Positions 1 to 7,991 of a DNA stretch of 33,316 bases are shown here, piece by piece (position 1 is the stretch's first letter; every line of letters starts with the position of its first letter). Source of the stretch: Bacteroides sp. (GTDB taxonomy: Bacteria; Bacteroidota; Bacteroidia; Bacteroidales; Muribaculaceae); the NCBI GenBank assembly GCA_014802445.1, contig JAAVCF010000012.1, positions 122,887-156,202 on the forward strand. Reading direction: 5' to 3'. The notes under the pieces are model-generated. The model had not been told where the DNA came from, did not search any database, and saw nothing but the letters and a program-made list of their open reading frames with translations. A program made the position numbers and the translations under genes.

Positions 1-30
1 AGTTAGGAGTTAGGAGTTAGGAGTTAGGAG
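1..30. repeat. Short tandem repeat, 7-bp unit AGTTAGG
   Basis: Four perfect copies of AGTTAGG plus a partial unit lie at the window edge and run into a T7 stretch at about 31-37. The array may continue outside the window. Such arrays vary in copy number by slippage; no function is visible. Confidence 0.85.
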
Positions 31-43
31 TTTTTTTGAAAGG

Positions 44-165
44 GGGACGACAACATCGTCGCTCCGCGACTCTTTGTGAGGGGTTTGTAGGTGTCCCGGC
101 ACTCCCTTCGGTCGTGGCCGGGTTAAACACAATGTCGCCACTCCGTGGCTCTTTCCAGGGCGCGG
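44..165. repeat. Degenerate hairpin repeats with compensatory changes
   Basis: Two related modules are seen. GTCGC-TCC-GCGAC at 58-70 and GCCAC-TCC-GTGGC at 136-148 share stem length, loop and the following TCTTT, but differ in paired bases that change together. Between them lies a longer imperfect hairpin (CCCGGCAC at 95-102 with GTGGCCGGG at 114-122). No credible gene is present: the open frame across 36-350 is made entirely of repeat sequence. This looks like a mosaic of small extragenic palindromes. Confidence 0.6.
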
Positions 166-170
166 AGGTT

Positions 171-240
171 ACGATTGGTCCCCAATCGTTTTTGTGGTCG
201 CGGAGGAGCGAGCGCCCCGAACGGGCGCCCCTACATTTTG
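171..240 (+). repeat. Extragenic palindromic repeat, copy E
   Basis: Module order is hairpin ACGATTGG-TCC-CCAATCGT, then T5, then a GTCGCGGAG box, then a second GC-rich hairpin around the CCGAACGG core, ending CTACATTTTG. Its reverse complement matches the four copies near 30.7 kb and 33.1 kb almost base for base. The first hairpin plus T5 has the form of an intrinsic terminator on the plus strand. Confidence 0.8.
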
Positions 241-282
241 CGGCCCCAGGTTTTGCGGGCGGTAGTTCGATTTATTTTCAGG

Positions 283-322
283 CGTTTTTAGGGTCGCGGA
301 GGGCGGGCGGCCCTACATTTTG
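283..322 (+). repeat. Extragenic palindromic repeat, partial copy F
   Basis: It carries the GTCGCGGAGGGCGGGCG box and CTACATTTTG end of the same family, but lacks the ACGATTG hairpin. The second hairpin is shortened to GGGCGGCCC. It lies 48 bp before the start of the XRE gene and just upstream of that gene's promoter. Confidence 0.65.
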
Positions 323-332
323 CGGGTGGGGG

Positions 333-363
333 TTGCGGGGGTGGGGGTAAAGCGCTAACTTTG
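333..363 (+). promoter_or_regulatory. Promoter of the XRE regulator gene (leaderless type)
   Basis: TTG at 333-335 (-33) and TAACTTTG at 356-363 (-7) are separated by 20 bp, the Bacteroidetes sigma-ABfr arrangement. The -7 element ends only 6 nt before the ATG at 370, so the predicted start site falls at or next to the start codon. The mRNA would be leaderless or nearly so. Confidence 0.65.
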
Positions 364-369
364 CGGTGT

Positions 370-837
370 ATGTTACGTCCAGATCTTGTGAAATTGCGCA
401 AAAGGGCCGGGATGAGCCAGCGCGAACTTGCCGAGCGCCTTCAGGTGCGCCCGAGTTTTTTGTCGGCTATAGAGAATGGCCGGAGCAGGATGCCTGAGGA
501 GAAGATGGAGCGCCTGAAGGAGATTTTCGAGATTGATGATTTCGGGCCTTACATGATTGAGGAGGAGGCAACCGTGCCTCCCCATACCCATCCCATGGGC
601 GAGAGCGACACGCTGACGCAGCTTCTGCAGCATTTCCACATGGAGGCTCACCGGATGACGGATGAGGGGACGGGGCGCGAACGCCTTGCGGCGCTTGAGG
701 AGCGCAATGATTTCCTGGAGCGGAGAAACGACCGATTGTCGGAACGCCTGGACATGCTGCGTGAACAGCTCGACACTCTGCGCGAGGAGAACTATGCGCT
801 GAAGGCGTTGCTGCTTAAGAACGGAATCACTCTTTAA
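370..837 (+). CDS. XRE-family HTH regulator with C-terminal coiled coil
   Basis: The 155-residue protein begins with a compact Cro/CI-type helix-turn-helix (residues about 3-55). The recognition region shows MSQRELAERL followed by PSFLSAIENGRSRMP, typical of XRE DNA-binding domains. A linker follows, then a Glu/Arg/Leu-rich heptad region (about 105-150, LEERNDFLERRNDRLSERL) predicted to form a coiled coil, so it probably acts as a dimer or higher oligomer. There is no effector domain. ATG 370 is chosen over TTG 361 because the -7 element TAACTTTG overlaps the TTG. The 3' end overlaps the convergent methyltransferase gene by 11 bp. Target genes are unknown; autoregulation is plausible but not shown. 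The HTH call is solid, the role is not. Confidence 0.88.
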   Translation: MLRPDLVKLRKRAGMSQRELAERLQVRPSFLSAIENGRSRMPEEKMERLKEIFEIDDFGPYMIEEEATVPPHTHPMGESDTLTQLLQHFHMEAHRMTDEGTGRERLAALEERNDFLERRNDRLSERLDMLREQLDTLREENYALKALLLKNGITL

Positions 838-1423
838 TAATCCTTACCATATATGCCTTGGGGCTTGAGGCGAGCGCTTCGGCGCTGAATCCCCAGCTGC
901 GAAACCTGCGGGCCAACTCACCTGCGGGCGGGAGGAGGTCAGCGGGCGCTTTCTTCTGGCCATGGATGGAGTTAATGAAGCTCTCGCTGACCGGGAAGGC
1001 CACGACGATGCTGCCGCCGGGGGTCACGTTGGAGTCAAGCAGGTGGCGGAGGGTGGCGCAGGGCTGCTTGAGGTGGGGATAGACGGAATAGAGCATCACC
1101 AGATGGAATGTGCCGGGGATGGCATCAGCCTCAAAATCAGCACAAAGGAAGCTGACCGACGGCAACGCCCCGAACTTGCGGCGAGCCTCGGCGAGCATCC
1201 CCTGAGAGAAGTCGACGGCCAGAATGGAGCCGCCCGGAGCCGTGCGCGCCGAGAGGTAAGGGAGGAGCACTCCGGTGCCCGTGCCGAGATCCAGCACCCT
1301 CATGGCGGGGCGCCATGTCAGGAGGTCAAGCAGAGGATTGATGCGCTCAGGCACCGACACCACCTCATCGGCATCCCATCGAGGGGCAATGCTGTCAAAA
1401 AAATCAATCTCGGGATTGGACAT
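827..1423 (-). CDS. Class I SAM-dependent methyltransferase
   Basis: The 198-residue protein has a Rossmann-type methyltransferase fold. Motif I is VLDLGTGTG (residues 43-51), the acidic residue after strand 2 is in AVDFS (D71), and motif III-like CADFEA is at 94-99. The family resembles UbiE/Methyltransf_11 enzymes acting on small molecules, but the substrate cannot be read from sequence. An upstream in-frame ATG at 1471 would precede the -7 element TAAATTTG (1442-1449, minus), so ATG 1423 (MSNPEIDFFD) is preferred. It is convergent with and overlaps the XRE gene by 11 bp, and divergent from the TonB receptor gene. No neighbour suggests a pathway. Confidence 0.85.
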   Translation of the reverse strand: MSNPEIDFFDSIAPRWDADEVVSVPERINPLLDLLTWRPAMRVLDLGTGTGVLLPYLSARTAPGGSILAVDFSQGMLAEARRKFGALPSVSFLCADFEADAIPGTFHLVMLYSVYPHLKQPCATLRHLLDSNVTPGGSIVVAFPVSESFINSIHGQKKAPADLLPPAGELARRFRSWGFSAEALASSPKAYMVRIIKE

Positions 1424-1441
1424 TTCAGTGAAGTTTTGCCA

Positions 1442-1449
1442 CAAATTTA
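1442..1449 (-). promoter_or_regulatory. -7 element of the methyltransferase gene
   Basis: The minus strand reads TAAATTTG, a perfect TAnnTTTG match, 18 nt before ATG 1423. It shares the intergenic space with the divergent TonB receptor promoter. Confidence 0.6.
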
Positions 1450-1482
1450 CTAAACCTTCAGGAATATTCAAAATAATTCACT

Positions 1483-1490
1483 TAACTTTG
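1483..1490 (+). promoter_or_regulatory. -7 element of the TonB receptor / permease operon
   Basis: TAACTTTG is a perfect TAnnTTTG match, 50 bp before ATG 1541, giving a leader of about 43 nt. No clear -33 TTG is seen at the expected distance. The leader is C-rich and shows no obvious riboswitch. Confidence 0.55.
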
Positions 1491-1540
1491 CAACCTCTCT
1501 CCATCCCTCACGTTCAATCCCCCACTCCACCCTCACAAAG

Positions 1541-3415
1541 ATGAAGATACGCCCCCTGCTTGCCGGCTCATTTGCAGCCGCCACCCTCGGCCTGAGCGGA
1601 GCCGCGCCCGCCGATTCGATAATCAGCCTTGCCGAAGTGCCCGTGACCGCGGCACCTGTGAAGAGCAATCCCGCACTGCTTCCGCTTGACGTAACTGAAG
1701 TGACCGCCGAAGAAATCAACCAGAGCGGCGAGACCTCGCTGCTTCCAGTGCTCGTTAACAAAGTGAGCGGACTTTTTGCCACCGAGCGCGGATTTGCCGG
1801 CTACGGAGTGTCAGGAGGCAGCGCCGGCGAAGTCAACATCCGCGGCGTGGGCCAAGGCAACAAAGTGCTGTTTATGATTGACGGTCAGCCCCAATGGGCG
1901 GGAGTGTTCGGCCACTCGGTTGCTGACACCTACGTGGCCAACGGAGTGGAGCGTATAGAAGTGGTGAAAGGGCCCTCCTCGCTGCTCTACGGCTCCAACG
2001 CCATGGGCGGATCGGTCAACATCATCACCCACCGCCAGAACCGTGACGGAGTGAGCGGGCGCGCCCGCGCGATGTTCGGGTCATTCTCCACCCAGAAATT
2101 CGCCCTCTCCACGGGGATGAAAAAGGACAAGGTGAGCGCCACCCTCTCGGCACAGCTTGACCGCAGCAACGGCAACCGCCGCAACAACCAATTCTGGCTT
2201 GCCAACGAATTCATGCAGGTGCAATACACCCCTGACCGCCACTGGTCAACGGGCGCCACGGTTGACCTGACGCAGACAACGGCCCACAATCCCGGCACGA
2301 CGCAGACACCGCTTGACAACATGTGGACCAATATGTCGCGCGGCACGGCCTCAGTGAACGTGCGCGACAACTACGGCATTGCCGACGGCGGAGTGCAGGC
2401 CTTTGTGAGCTGGGGGCGCCACAAAGTGGACGACGGCAACGCCCCCGGCGCCGACCCCCGCGACTATCTGTTCAACTCCACCGACTATAACCTGGGCTTC
2501 ACCATCTTCCAGACCCTGCGCCTATGGAGCGCCAACACCCTGACGGGTGGCATCGACTTCCAGCGCTGGGGCGGCCACGTGTGGAACACCGGGAAGGCCG
2601 ACCCGACGGTCATCACCGCCGAATCACGCCACCATGTGAACGAAGCCGCCGGCTACCTGATGATGCAGCAGGGCTTTCTGCGCAACCTCCTGAGCGTTAA
2701 CGCCGGAGTGAGGCTCCAGCACGGCGAGACCTACGGCAACGAGTGGGTGCCTCAGGCGGGCCTGATCATCCGCCCCGGGCGCGCCTCGGAATTCAAGCTG
2801 TCATTCAGCAAAGGCTTCCGCGCCCCCAACATCCGCGAGCTTTACCTCTACCCGCCGGCCAACGCCGACCTCAAGCCGGAATATATGCTCAACTACGAAA
2901 TCAGCTACCGCCAGCACCTGGCCGACAACCGCCTCACCCTCGGAGCGGCCCTTTACTTCATTGACGGCGACAATATGATTCAGACACAAATGGTTGACGG
3001 CAAGCCAAGAAACATGAACACAGGCTCATTCATCAACAAAGGCTTTGAAATCGAAGCCGGATGGGCCATCCTTCCCGACCTTACGCTGAGCGCCAACTAC
3101 AGCTATCTCCACACCAATGCCAACACCCTCTACGCCCCGAAAAACAAGCTCGGAGCCGACCTGACCTATTCACCCGGCAACTTCTCCTTCACCCTCGACG
3201 AGCAGAGCATCTGGAACATGCTCAACGGCGCCCCTGACGGCCACACCGAGAGCTATACCCTGCTGAACCTGAGGGCGGCCTACACGCTTGAAGGGCGAGT
3301 GCCGGTGACACTGTCAATGAAAGTGGAAAACCTCACCGACAAGCGTTATGAAATCATCTACGGCTGCCCGATGCCCGGCACAACGCTGATGGGAGGCGTT
3401 GAATTCCGATTCTGA
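1541..3415 (+). CDS. TonB-dependent outer-membrane receptor
   Basis: The 624-residue protein has a signal peptide (about 1-24) and a TonB-box-like stretch (LAEVPVTAAP, about 30-39). A plug domain (about 50-165) follows with the family motifs VNIRGVG, VLFMIDG, VERIEVVKGPSSLLYGS and GGSVNIIT, then a 22-strand-type barrel with FSKGFRAPNIRELY and a C-terminal ENLTDKRYE box, ending in FRF. It is short and lacks the N-terminal CNA-B domain of SusC proteins, and no SusD gene is adjacent, so it is a vitamin/siderophore/small-solute type receptor rather than a polysaccharide utilisation SusC. The stop overlaps the start of the next gene (TGATG), a permease of nucleoside symporter type, suggesting paired outer- and inner-membrane uptake of one solute. 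The ligand is inferred only from this pairing. Confidence 0.92.
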   Translation: MKIRPLLAGSFAAATLGLSGAAPADSIISLAEVPVTAAPVKSNPALLPLDVTEVTAEEINQSGETSLLPVLVNKVSGLFATERGFAGYGVSGGSAGEVNIRGVGQGNKVLFMIDGQPQWAGVFGHSVADTYVANGVERIEVVKGPSSLLYGSNAMGGSVNIITHRQNRDGVSGRARAMFGSFSTQKFALSTGMKKDKVSATLSAQLDRSNGNRRNNQFWLANEFMQVQYTPDRHWSTGATVDLTQTTAHNPGTTQTPLDNMWTNMSRGTASVNVRDNYGIADGGVQAFVSWGRHKVDDGNAPGADPRDYLFNSTDYNLGFTIFQTLRLWSANTLTGGIDFQRWGGHVWNTGKADPTVITAESRHHVNEAAGYLMMQQGFLRNLLSVNAGVRLQHGETYGNEWVPQAGLIIRPGRASEFKLSFSKGFRAPNIRELYLYPPANADLKPEYMLNYEISYRQHLADNRLTLGAALYFIDGDNMIQTQMVDGKPRNMNTGSFINKGFEIEAGWAILPDLTLSANYSYLHTNANTLYAPKNKLGADLTYSPGNFSFTLDEQSIWNMLNGAPDGHTESYTLLNLRAAYTLEGRVPVTLSMKVENLTDKRYEIIYGCPMPGTTLMGGVEFRF

Positions 3416-4686
3416 TGAGAGCGCGCCTGAGTCTGCTCTATTTCCTGCAGTTCGGAGTGTGGGGATGTTACCTCACCTGCTTCGGGCAGCTTCTCGGCTC
3501 CCTGGGGCTGGGAAGCAGAATAGCGTGGTTTTACGCCGCGATAGGCCTTGTGTCGCTCATCACACCGGCCCTCACGGGCCACCTTGCCGACAGGATAGGC
3601 TCGGCCAAGAAGCTACTGGCGGCGTGCCACGGCTGCGCGGCCTCTATGATGGGGCTGATGTGGGTTTACGCCTCGGGGAGCGAGACGGTGGAGTTTGGCG
3701 GCTTCTTTGTTCGCTATCTGCTGTTTCTGGCCTTCTACATGCCCACGATGGCTCTGGCCAACACCGCCACATTCTCGCTGCTCAAGCAGAGCGGACGGGA
3801 GCCCGTGGACGCCTTTCCCCGCATAAGAGTGTGGGGCACGGTTGGTTTTGTGGCGGCCATGTGGTTTGTGAACTGCGCGTGGGTCCACGACGGCCACTTC
3901 GGGCTGACCCTCGGCGATAACCCTCACCGCTTCCAGTATACCGCCATGCAGCTTGCCTGCACGTCGCTGGCGGGCTTTGCCTGCGCCGCCTATTGCCTCA
4001 CCCTGCCCGCGAGCCGCGCCGAAGGGGGGCGGCGCCTCACCATGGGCGGCCTGCGGAGCCTGATGAGCCAGGCCATGCTGCGGCGATTCCTGCTATTTGC
4101 GGCACTGTGCGGGGTGTGCCTCCAGATTTCCAACGGATTTGTGACCCCCTTCATCACCCATTTCGCGGCGCTGCCTGATTATGCCGGTAACGCTATTGCC
4201 GACAATGCCACGATGCTATTCTCGCTCTCGCAGATAGCCGAGGCGGTGTTTCTGCTGAGTGTGGGGCGCGCCATCAGGAGGTTTGGCATACGGGCCGTGC
4301 TGACGGCGGGGATGGCTGCGTGGAGCCTGCGCTTCCTACTGCTGGCGTTCGGCAATCCCGGGAGCGGCATGTGGATGCTCGCGGGGTCAATGATAGTGTA
4401 TGGCGTGGGGTTCAACTTCTTCACCGTGGCGGGCCACCTCTATGTGGAGCAACTGTCGCCCTCGGGGAGCAAAGGGCTCGGCCAAGGGGCGATGATGCTG
4501 ATGAGCAACGGCATAGGCGCCACTCTGGGCACACTCGTGGCCGGCGCGGTGGTGAACCACTGGTGCAGCTGGGTGACAATAGGGCCCATGCGCTACTTCA
4601 TGGGCAACTGGACGGCACCGTGGCTCATATTTGCAGTCTATGCGCTAATGCTTGCCGCATTAGCGCATAGACGCGTGAAGATGTAA
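3415..4686 (+). CDS. MFS permease, nucleoside:H+ symporter (NHS) type
   Basis: The 423-residue hydrophobic protein has about 12 membrane segments. The start, LSLLYFLQFGVWGCYLTCFG, closely follows the NupG/XapB pattern, and the loop 2-3 motif (GHLADRIGSAKKLL) is an MFS A-motif variant. These features place it in the nucleoside:H+ symporter family, importing nucleosides or related compounds across the inner membrane. It is translationally coupled to the TonB receptor gene (TGATG at 3413-3417). The last codons contain an exceptional 16-bp perfect inverted repeat (4636-4672). It is convergent with the transglutaminase gene, 10 bp apart. Substrate specificity is not determined. Confidence 0.85.
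   Translation: MRARLSLLYFLQFGVWGCYLTCFGQLLGSLGLGSRIAWFYAAIGLVSLITPALTGHLADRIGSAKKLLAACHGCAASMMGLMWVYASGSETVEFGGFFVRYLLFLAFYMPTMALANTATFSLLKQSGREPVDAFPRIRVWGTVGFVAAMWFVNCAWVHDGHFGLTLGDNPHRFQYTAMQLACTSLAGFACAAYCLTLPASRAEGGRRLTMGGLRSLMSQAMLRRFLLFAALCGVCLQISNGFVTPFITHFAALPDYAGNAIADNATMLFSLSQIAEAVFLLSVGRAIRRFGIRAVLTAGMAAWSLRFLLLAFGNPGSGMWMLAGSMIVYGVGFNFFTVAGHLYVEQLSPSGSKGLGQGAMMLMSNGIGATLGTLVAGAVVNHWCSWVTIGPMRYFMGNWTAPWLIFAVYALMLAALAHRRVKM
4636..4672. terminator. 16-bp perfect hairpin inside the 3' end of the permease gene
   Basis: GTCTATGCGCTAATGC (4636-4651) is followed by loop TTGCC and its exact reverse complement (4657-4672). It encodes the last residues before the stop at 4684-4686. There is no U-tract on either strand, so it is not a standard intrinsic terminator. 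It sits between convergent genes and may stabilise the 3' end or block read-through in both directions. Confidence 0.55.
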
Positions 4687-4696
4687 ACATTGCAAA

Positions 4697-7255
4697 TTAT
4701 TTGAGACGCTCAAGCACCTCGGCCAGATAGTTGCCGAGGCCTATGGTGTAGCCCTGACGGAGCGCGACGATGCGATTGAACGTGTCGGCGATGATGAACA
4801 GCGGGAGGGCCTTGGTGTCGAGATGCTGGTCAGCCACAATTTCATCAATCACGGTGCTACCCTCAGGGATATAGCCCATTGTGACCACGCCCGGCATGGC
4901 GGGGAACAGCGAGGCGTCAAAGCGCTCGGCGGTGGCCTTGTCGGCAAAGAGAATCATCAGCGGGCGTCCGGCCTTCTCAAGCTCGGCGGCGGCAGCGGCG
5001 ATGTCGTTGAGCGCATGGGCCGAGGGTTCATGTCCGGCCGAGATGATTCCGAGAGTGTAGAAACCGCGGCCGGTGGTAGAGATGATGCTTTGCGGCTCGT
5101 CGGAACCCAGGGGGCAATAGAGATTCTCGGCATCGAAATTGCCCGTCACCTCAATGGCTTCGGGGTTATGACGCTGAATAACAGCCAGCGTGAGCTCCTG
5201 ACCGGGGCGGAGGGTGAACAGCTCCGAGCGGGCAAGCACACTGCCGTCGGCAAGGCGCTGGCCGGTGGTGAGGATATAATCGCCGGGGTCAAGAGCGGCA
5301 AACTCCTTGTTGGCCTCCTCGACGGTCACGGCATCGTCAAAATCAAGCTGCACGGGCAGTCCGCCTTCGATGCGCGACAGCGAATAATGATAGAAATACT
5401 TCAGCGGAGCCTCAGAGGTGAGAGTGAGGCGGGCGGGGACAGAGGTGGAGGTGAGCGCCTCGGGAGCATCGAAATTGACATCTATCCAGCGCTCCGGCGC
5501 CTCGAGATACTGCACCTTGCCGGTGACAGGATGGATGCGCGCGGGGATACCGAACGAACGCGCGCCGGCCACAAAGAAGATGTTGCGGCTGCGGGTGTCG
5601 GCAATGCGCCAGCGGGCCACCTCCTCAGGATGAATCTCAAAGCGATGGGGGTTCTCGGCCGGGACAATGGCTACGCTGTCAGCCACCCACTGCACCCACT
5701 GCGCCGGGTCAGCGGCAAAGCGGCTCCGCGCTTCCGGGGCAAACTGTGAGGCGAGATCCCGCTTGGAGACAGAGAGCGGCTCCCAGCTTACGCGGGGGCT
5801 AAGCACGTAATTAATATACGTGGCTGAATCGGTGAGGGCTGCAAATGGGCGTGACCACTCCAGCGCATCGGTGACCACCTCGGGGCGAATGTCACACAGG
5901 TCCTTGGGCGGGAGCACCTCAAGGAGCGCCAGGGCGGTGAGACGGTCGGCCGGAGTGAGCGAGGCAAACATTGACGCCAGAGTGCCGTGATTGCCGCGCG
6001 AGCCGGTCATAACGGCCGACAGACGGTCGGCCGGCATGCCGAGCGAAGCCGCCAGCGAGCGCGCCGAGGCATCGGTGGCGAAGGTGGCGGTGTAGGCCGC
6101 GCGGATGGAATCCTCGGCAGCCTTGCGGCGATTGTTGAGCGCCACCTGCTCATCAGTGAGGGCGGGGAGATTGGAGTGGAGAGCCGGGGGCACGAGGTCG
6201 AGTTCCACGGCTGTGTCGGCCTTGCGGTCAGTGAGCGCGAGAGTTACGGAGGGCGCTGTCAGCGGGTTGGCCGGGCAGAACGCATAGCGGGAGCCGTCGG
6301 TGGCCCACACCACCACGTCGCCCTCGCCGCAGAGGAATGTGGCGCGGCCCTCGGCATCGGTTACCTTGCGGGTCAGAGGGAAATATTCGGCATAGTTGTA
6401 GAGGCTGAACTGCACCGTAGCGTCAGGGAGCGGGCGGCCCAGCGAGTCGGTGACGGTGACGGTGACGGTGCCCGTGGGGGCATAGTTGGAGGTCACATTG
6501 ATTTCTGTGGTCAGCGGAGTGACGGCGAGCACCTCTTCGGGGCCATCGTAGGCGCCGAAAGCCTTGGTGCTCATGAGCATGCCGCGAGAGGCAGGCTCGT
6601 TGAACCATCCGAGGTCAAGCACCGGCTCAGGCTCGCATGCACCCAGGAAATGCCACTTGCCGTCGGCCCAGGCCTCCACCCATGCGTGATTGTCGTCAGT
6701 GTGGGCCCAGCGCGGCGTGTAGACCTGGCGGGCGGGGATGCCCACGGCGCGGAGCGCCGCCACGGTAAACGTGGACTCCTCGCCACAGCGGCCAATGGCA
6801 TTGCTCACCGAAGCCAGCGGGGAGGATGTGCGGGGATCCGACGGGCGATAAGTCACCTTCTCGTGGCACCAATGGTTCACCTCAAGGATGGCATCGGCCA
6901 TTGACATGCCCTTGATGCGGGGGAGCAGCTCGGCAAAGAAGAGCGGGCGCGAATTGTCAAGCGCCTCATTGTTGACCCTCAGCGGGAGGACAAAATGGCG
7001 AAACTCACGCTCGGGCACGTTCCAGCCCAGAGAGTCGGCCGCCGCGAAGGTGACAGCCACATTCTCAGCGAAAAATTCAGGCGAGCAGGCCGTTACATCG
7101 GCCACAGGCATATAGCGATACAGAAACTCAAGGGCCTCCTGCTCACGCTGCGAGCCGGCCAGAGCCGAAGCCGCTTTGAGAGCAGAGTCACGGGGCCCAG
7201 CGGCAGCCGCCAGAGCCATGAAGAGCGAGAGCGCTCCTGCTGCAAAATGTTTCAT
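4697..7255 (-). CDS. Secreted transglutaminase-like protein with C-terminal thioredoxin-like domain
   Basis: The 852-residue protein has a signal peptide (about 1-19). Its transglutaminase-like domain (about 100-220) carries the Cys motif GRCGEESTF (C157) and the His motif DDNHAWVEAW (H190). The usual third-residue segment reads WHFLGACEPEP, with Glu rather than Asp at the expected place. An Ig-like or carboxypeptidase-regulatory beta domain follows (about 250-340), then a helical middle, a second divergent module (IADTRSRNIFF, GIPARI) and a thioredoxin-like C-terminus without CxxC (about 755-852). The family is common in Bacteroidetes; its enzymatic role (protease, amidase or cross-linking) is not settled. 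Its ATG overlaps the CutC stop by 4 bp (ATGA), so it is the third gene of the fucosidase operon. Confidence 0.85.
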   Translation of the reverse strand: MKHFAAGALSLFMALAAAAGPRDSALKAASALAGSQREQEALEFLYRYMPVADVTACSPEFFAENVAVTFAAADSLGWNVPEREFRHFVLPLRVNNEALDNSRPLFFAELLPRIKGMSMADAILEVNHWCHEKVTYRPSDPRTSSPLASVSNAIGRCGEESTFTVAALRAVGIPARQVYTPRWAHTDDNHAWVEAWADGKWHFLGACEPEPVLDLGWFNEPASRGMLMSTKAFGAYDGPEEVLAVTPLTTEINVTSNYAPTGTVTVTVTDSLGRPLPDATVQFSLYNYAEYFPLTRKVTDAEGRATFLCGEGDVVVWATDGSRYAFCPANPLTAPSVTLALTDRKADTAVELDLVPPALHSNLPALTDEQVALNNRRKAAEDSIRAAYTATFATDASARSLAASLGMPADRLSAVMTGSRGNHGTLASMFASLTPADRLTALALLEVLPPKDLCDIRPEVVTDALEWSRPFAALTDSATYINYVLSPRVSWEPLSVSKRDLASQFAPEARSRFAADPAQWVQWVADSVAIVPAENPHRFEIHPEEVARWRIADTRSRNIFFVAGARSFGIPARIHPVTGKVQYLEAPERWIDVNFDAPEALTSTSVPARLTLTSEAPLKYFYHYSLSRIEGGLPVQLDFDDAVTVEEANKEFAALDPGDYILTTGQRLADGSVLARSELFTLRPGQELTLAVIQRHNPEAIEVTGNFDAENLYCPLGSDEPQSIISTTGRGFYTLGIISAGHEPSAHALNDIAAAAAELEKAGRPLMILFADKATAERFDASLFPAMPGVVTMGYIPEGSTVIDEIVADQHLDTKALPLFIIADTFNRIVALRQGYTIGLGNYLAEVLERLK

Positions 7256-7986
7256 CGGAGGGTGTCTAAGGCGCGTTGGAGGATGGTGAGGGAAGTGGAG
7301 GGGCGGGTGAATTCATCGGTGCCGGAGGCCGACATGCTCACTCCCATGCGGCGGAATTCCATGCTGCTGGAGAGCGGGGCCGAGAAAGTGCCGTGGAGCT
7401 CCTTGACGCCCGTCTCGGCCAGCAGGGGAAGGATGTTGTCAGGGGTGATACCACCGCCGGGCATGATGCAGATGTGGGAGCCGGTGTAGGCCGCCAGGTC
7501 ACGGATTATGTGGCGACCCTCCCAGGCGTTGGCGTGCATGCCGGAGGTGAGGATGCGGTTCACCAGAGGGCGGAGAGTGTCGACAGCCTCGCGCATGTCG
7601 CGACACATGTCGAAAGCCCGATGGAAGGTTATGTCCATGCCTTCAGCAGCATCACACCAGCGCTTCATCCGCTCCACGTCGACGCTACCGTCGGGACGCA
7701 GGGCACCGATGACCACGCCGTTGGCCCCGGCGCGGCGACACATGGCAATGTCGTCGGCAATGATGGCGGCCTCCTCGTCGGAGTAGACAAAATCGCCCGA
7801 GCGCGGGCGCACAAGCACATTTACCTTGGGGCCATCGGCCTCCACGGCCCGGCGCACAAAGGCCTCGGTGGGGGTGAGACCTCCGGCTTCGAGGGCGCAG
7901 CAGAGCTCTATACGCTCCGCTCCGGCGGTGCAAGCGGCCTGAAGGCTCGCCACATCGCCCACACACACTTCAAGCAATGCTTTCAT
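7252..7986 (-). CDS. cutC: CutC family (beta/alpha)8-barrel protein
   Basis: The 244-residue protein matches CutC over its whole length. The N-terminus is LLEVCVGD, followed by AGAERIELC, then LVRPRSGDFVY (58-68) and FHRAFD (121-126), with ILTSGMHANAWEG, IMPGGGI and the late LHGTFS element. CutC was named for copper homeostasis in E. coli, but that role is disputed and the biochemical function is open; structures show a TIM barrel. Here it lies between the fucosidase (5 bp gap upstream) and the transglutaminase-like gene (4 bp overlap downstream), a context pointing to carbohydrate metabolism rather than copper. That is inference. The product is cytoplasmic; no signal peptide is present. Confidence 0.93.
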   Translation of the reverse strand: MKALLEVCVGDVASLQAACTAGAERIELCCALEAGGLTPTEAFVRRAVEADGPKVNVLVRPRSGDFVYSDEEAAIIADDIAMCRRAGANGVVIGALRPDGSVDVERMKRWCDAAEGMDITFHRAFDMCRDMREAVDTLRPLVNRILTSGMHANAWEGRHIIRDLAAYTGSHICIMPGGGITPDNILPLLAETGVKELHGTFSAPLSSSMEFRRMGVSMSASGTDEFTRPSTSLTILQRALDTLR

Positions 7987-7991
7987 CAGGC

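Noticed and set aside
36-350. A 104-codon open frame at the window start
   Set aside because: It runs through the hairpin repeats, and its product has the same Arg/Gly/Pro-rich composition as other repeat-derived frames. No start context is seen.
962-1453. Plus-strand 163-codon frame opposite the methyltransferase
   Set aside because: It is a shadow of a well-supported minus-strand gene with clear SAM-binding motifs.
1541-3415. SusC-type polysaccharide receptor
   Set aside because: No CNA-B N-terminal domain, only 624 residues, and no SusD neighbour.
4823-6904. Long plus-strand frames opposite the transglutaminase gene
   Set aside because: GC-rich antisense shadows; the product has no recognisable domain, and the minus strand shows signal peptide and catalytic motifs.
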